15,207 nucleotides of DNA, taken from DASQDN01 sp035630195. GTDB lineage: Bacteria > Acidobacteriota > Terriglobia > Bryobacterales > Bryobacteraceae. The stretch covers positions 1-15,207 of the forward strand of contig DASQLD010000151.1 in NCBI GenBank assembly GCA_035630195.1. Reading direction: 5' to 3'. A model generated the notes under the pieces. That model had not been told where the DNA came from, did not search any database, and saw only the letters and a program-made list of their open reading frames with translations. The position numbers and the translations under genes are program-made. Positions 14,328-15,207 of this stretch are shown here, piece by piece (position 1 is the stretch's first letter; each line of letters begins with the position of its first letter).

Positions 14328-15207
14328 ATGCTGCACGTGTCTGAGATCGAAACTCGAGCTGCAGGTCAAGCCTGCGCGACGCATTGTCCCTACTGCGCAC
14401 TGCAGTGCGGGATGCACGTGCAGGTCACTGCGCAGCAATCCTGGACCGTGACGGAGCGTGACTTTCCTACCAATCGAGGTGGGCTTTGCCAGAAGGGATG
14501 GACTTCCGGCGAGCTGCTGGGACACGCTGACCGGCTCCGAACGCCCCTCATCCGCGACAGCCGTACCGCGCCGCTGCGGACGGCAACGTGGGACGAAGCA
14601 TTAGCGCGAATCATATCCGCCATCGAACAGACGCAGCATAAATACGGCAGGGACGGTGTCGGCATCTTCGGTGGGGGCAGCCTTACCAACGAAAAAGCCT
14701 ACCTGCTGGGAAAGTTCGCTCGGGTGGCCCTGCGAACATCGCAGATCGACTATAACGGCCGCTTTTGCATGTCGTCGGCAGCGGCGGCGTCGATCAAGGC
14801 CTTCGGTTTGGACCGGGGGCTTCCTTTCCCGCTCGCCGATATTGCACAAACCCAAGCCATTCTCTTGGTCGGAAGCAATCTCGCTGAAACCATGCCGCCG
14901 GTCATGCAGTATTTTCAGGAGCAGAAAGCGCGAGGAGGTTCACTCATTGTCGTGGACCCCCGAGCCACAGCTACCGCCGCCGCCTCAACTCTCCATCTTC
15001 AAATAACGCCGGGAACGGATGCTGCGCTCGCGAATGGATTGCTGAACATCGCTATCAAAGAAGGCTACATCGACGAAACTTTCATTTCTACGCGCACCAG
15101 GGACTTTGAATTAGTCCGACGCATCGCATCCTCGTATTGGCCGGACAGGGTGGAGAGGATTACCGGTGTTTCGGAACAACAGATACAACTCGCGGCCCGA
15201 ATCTTAG
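14328..15207 (+). CDS. nasA: Molybdopterin oxidoreductase, assimilatory nitrate reductase type (3' end beyond window)
   Basis: From the ATG at 14328, the first start after an in-frame stop at 14298, an open frame of 293 codons runs to the right edge. It is the N-terminal part of a large bis-MGD molybdoenzyme. The [4Fe-4S] motif is THCPYCALQCGM (C20, C23, C27) with the fourth cysteine in GGLCQKGW (C54, followed by the electron-relay K56). C147 in YNGRFCMSS is the expected molybdenum ligand. GIFGGGSLTNEKAYLLGKFAR, LLVGSNLAETMPP and LIVVDPRATAT are the family's cofactor-binding segments. The context of C147 and the linkers fit assimilatory nitrate reductases (NasA/NarB), which reduce nitrate to nitrite in the cytoplasm, better than formate dehydrogenases; no Tat signal is present, which agrees. 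The missing C terminus would be needed to confirm. The ribosome binding site is weak. No nitrite reductase or transporter is visible, but they could follow downstream. Confidence 0.82.
   Translation, partial: MLHVSEIETRAAGQACATHCPYCALQCGMHVQVTAQQSWTVTERDFPTNRGGLCQKGWTSGELLGHADRLRTPLIRDSRTAPLRTATWDEALARIISAIEQTQHKYGRDGVGIFGGGSLTNEKAYLLGKFARVALRTSQIDYNGRFCMSSAAAASIKAFGLDRGLPFPLADIAQTQAILLVGSNLAETMPPVMQYFQEQKARGGSLIVVDPRATATAAASTLHLQITPGTDAALANGLLNIAIKEGYIDETFISTRTRDFELVRRIASSYWPDRVERITGVSEQQIQLAARIL

Noticed and set aside
1..15207. tRNA or rRNA genes, CRISPR arrays, insertion sequences or integrases
   Set aside because: No cloverleaf with CCA end, no regularly spaced repeats, no transposase or integrase motifs and no terminal inverted repeats were recognised on either strand.

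Overview
The window looks like a stretch of an acidobacterial chromosome, most likely from the Solibacteres/Bryobacterales. This is inferred from gene content: an ATPase-less MacB/FtsX-type permease of the acidobacterial ADOP kind, a PEP-CTERM protein, a ThuA-domain secreted protein, an AsmA-like protein and a secreted D-aminoacylase-family hydrolase. The DNA is moderately GC-rich, start sites are mixed (several good Shine-Dalgarno sequences, some with none), and coding density is high. There are no rRNA genes, tRNA genes, CRISPR arrays or IS elements that I can recognise.

Layout. (1) 1-2709, minus strand: an AsmA-like envelope protein followed 50 nt later by a tetratricopeptide (TPR) protein that runs off the left edge. 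(2) 2782-7011, plus strand: a divergent transcription unit with a phytoene-desaturase/PYROXD2-like FAD oxidoreductase, a secreted N-acyl-D-amino-acid deacylase-family amidohydrolase 9 nt downstream, and a true two-cysteine formylglycine-generating enzyme (FGE) 63 nt further on. A perfect 13-bp palindrome sits in the divergent promoter region. (3) 7027-8121: a VapBC-type toxin-antitoxin locus. The antitoxin has an excisionase-like helix-turn-helix and is preceded by about four 9-bp direct repeats. The PIN toxin appears damaged at its N terminus. (4) 8203-9099: a secreted ThuA-domain protein with a stem-loop abutting its ribosome binding site. (5) 9308-11701: the ADOP-type permease. (6) 11757-13408: an FMN-dependent alpha-hydroxy-acid oxidase homologue with a Tat-like N terminus, overlapping by ATGA a secreted six-haem cytochrome c. 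(7) 13424-14044, minus strand: a PEP-CTERM surface protein. (8) 14328 to the right edge: the N-terminal part of a molybdopterin oxidoreductase closely resembling assimilatory nitrate reductase (NasA/NarB type), preceded by a leader region with a terminator-like hairpin and an inverted repeat.

How the genes may work together. The clearest functional pair is the FMN enzyme and the hexahaem cytochrome, which could form an exported alpha-hydroxy-acid dehydrogenase with its own electron acceptor: an unfused analogue of flavocytochrome b2. The FAD oxidoreductase, deacylase and FGE look co-transcribed, but no sulfatase substrate for the FGE lies in the window. The remaining genes look independent. 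No wholly new defence or mobile system is evident. The points most worth a second look are the FMN-enzyme/cytochrome operon, with its missing canonical Gln-x-Tyr motif, and the decayed PIN toxin behind an intact antitoxin with an iteron-like operator.
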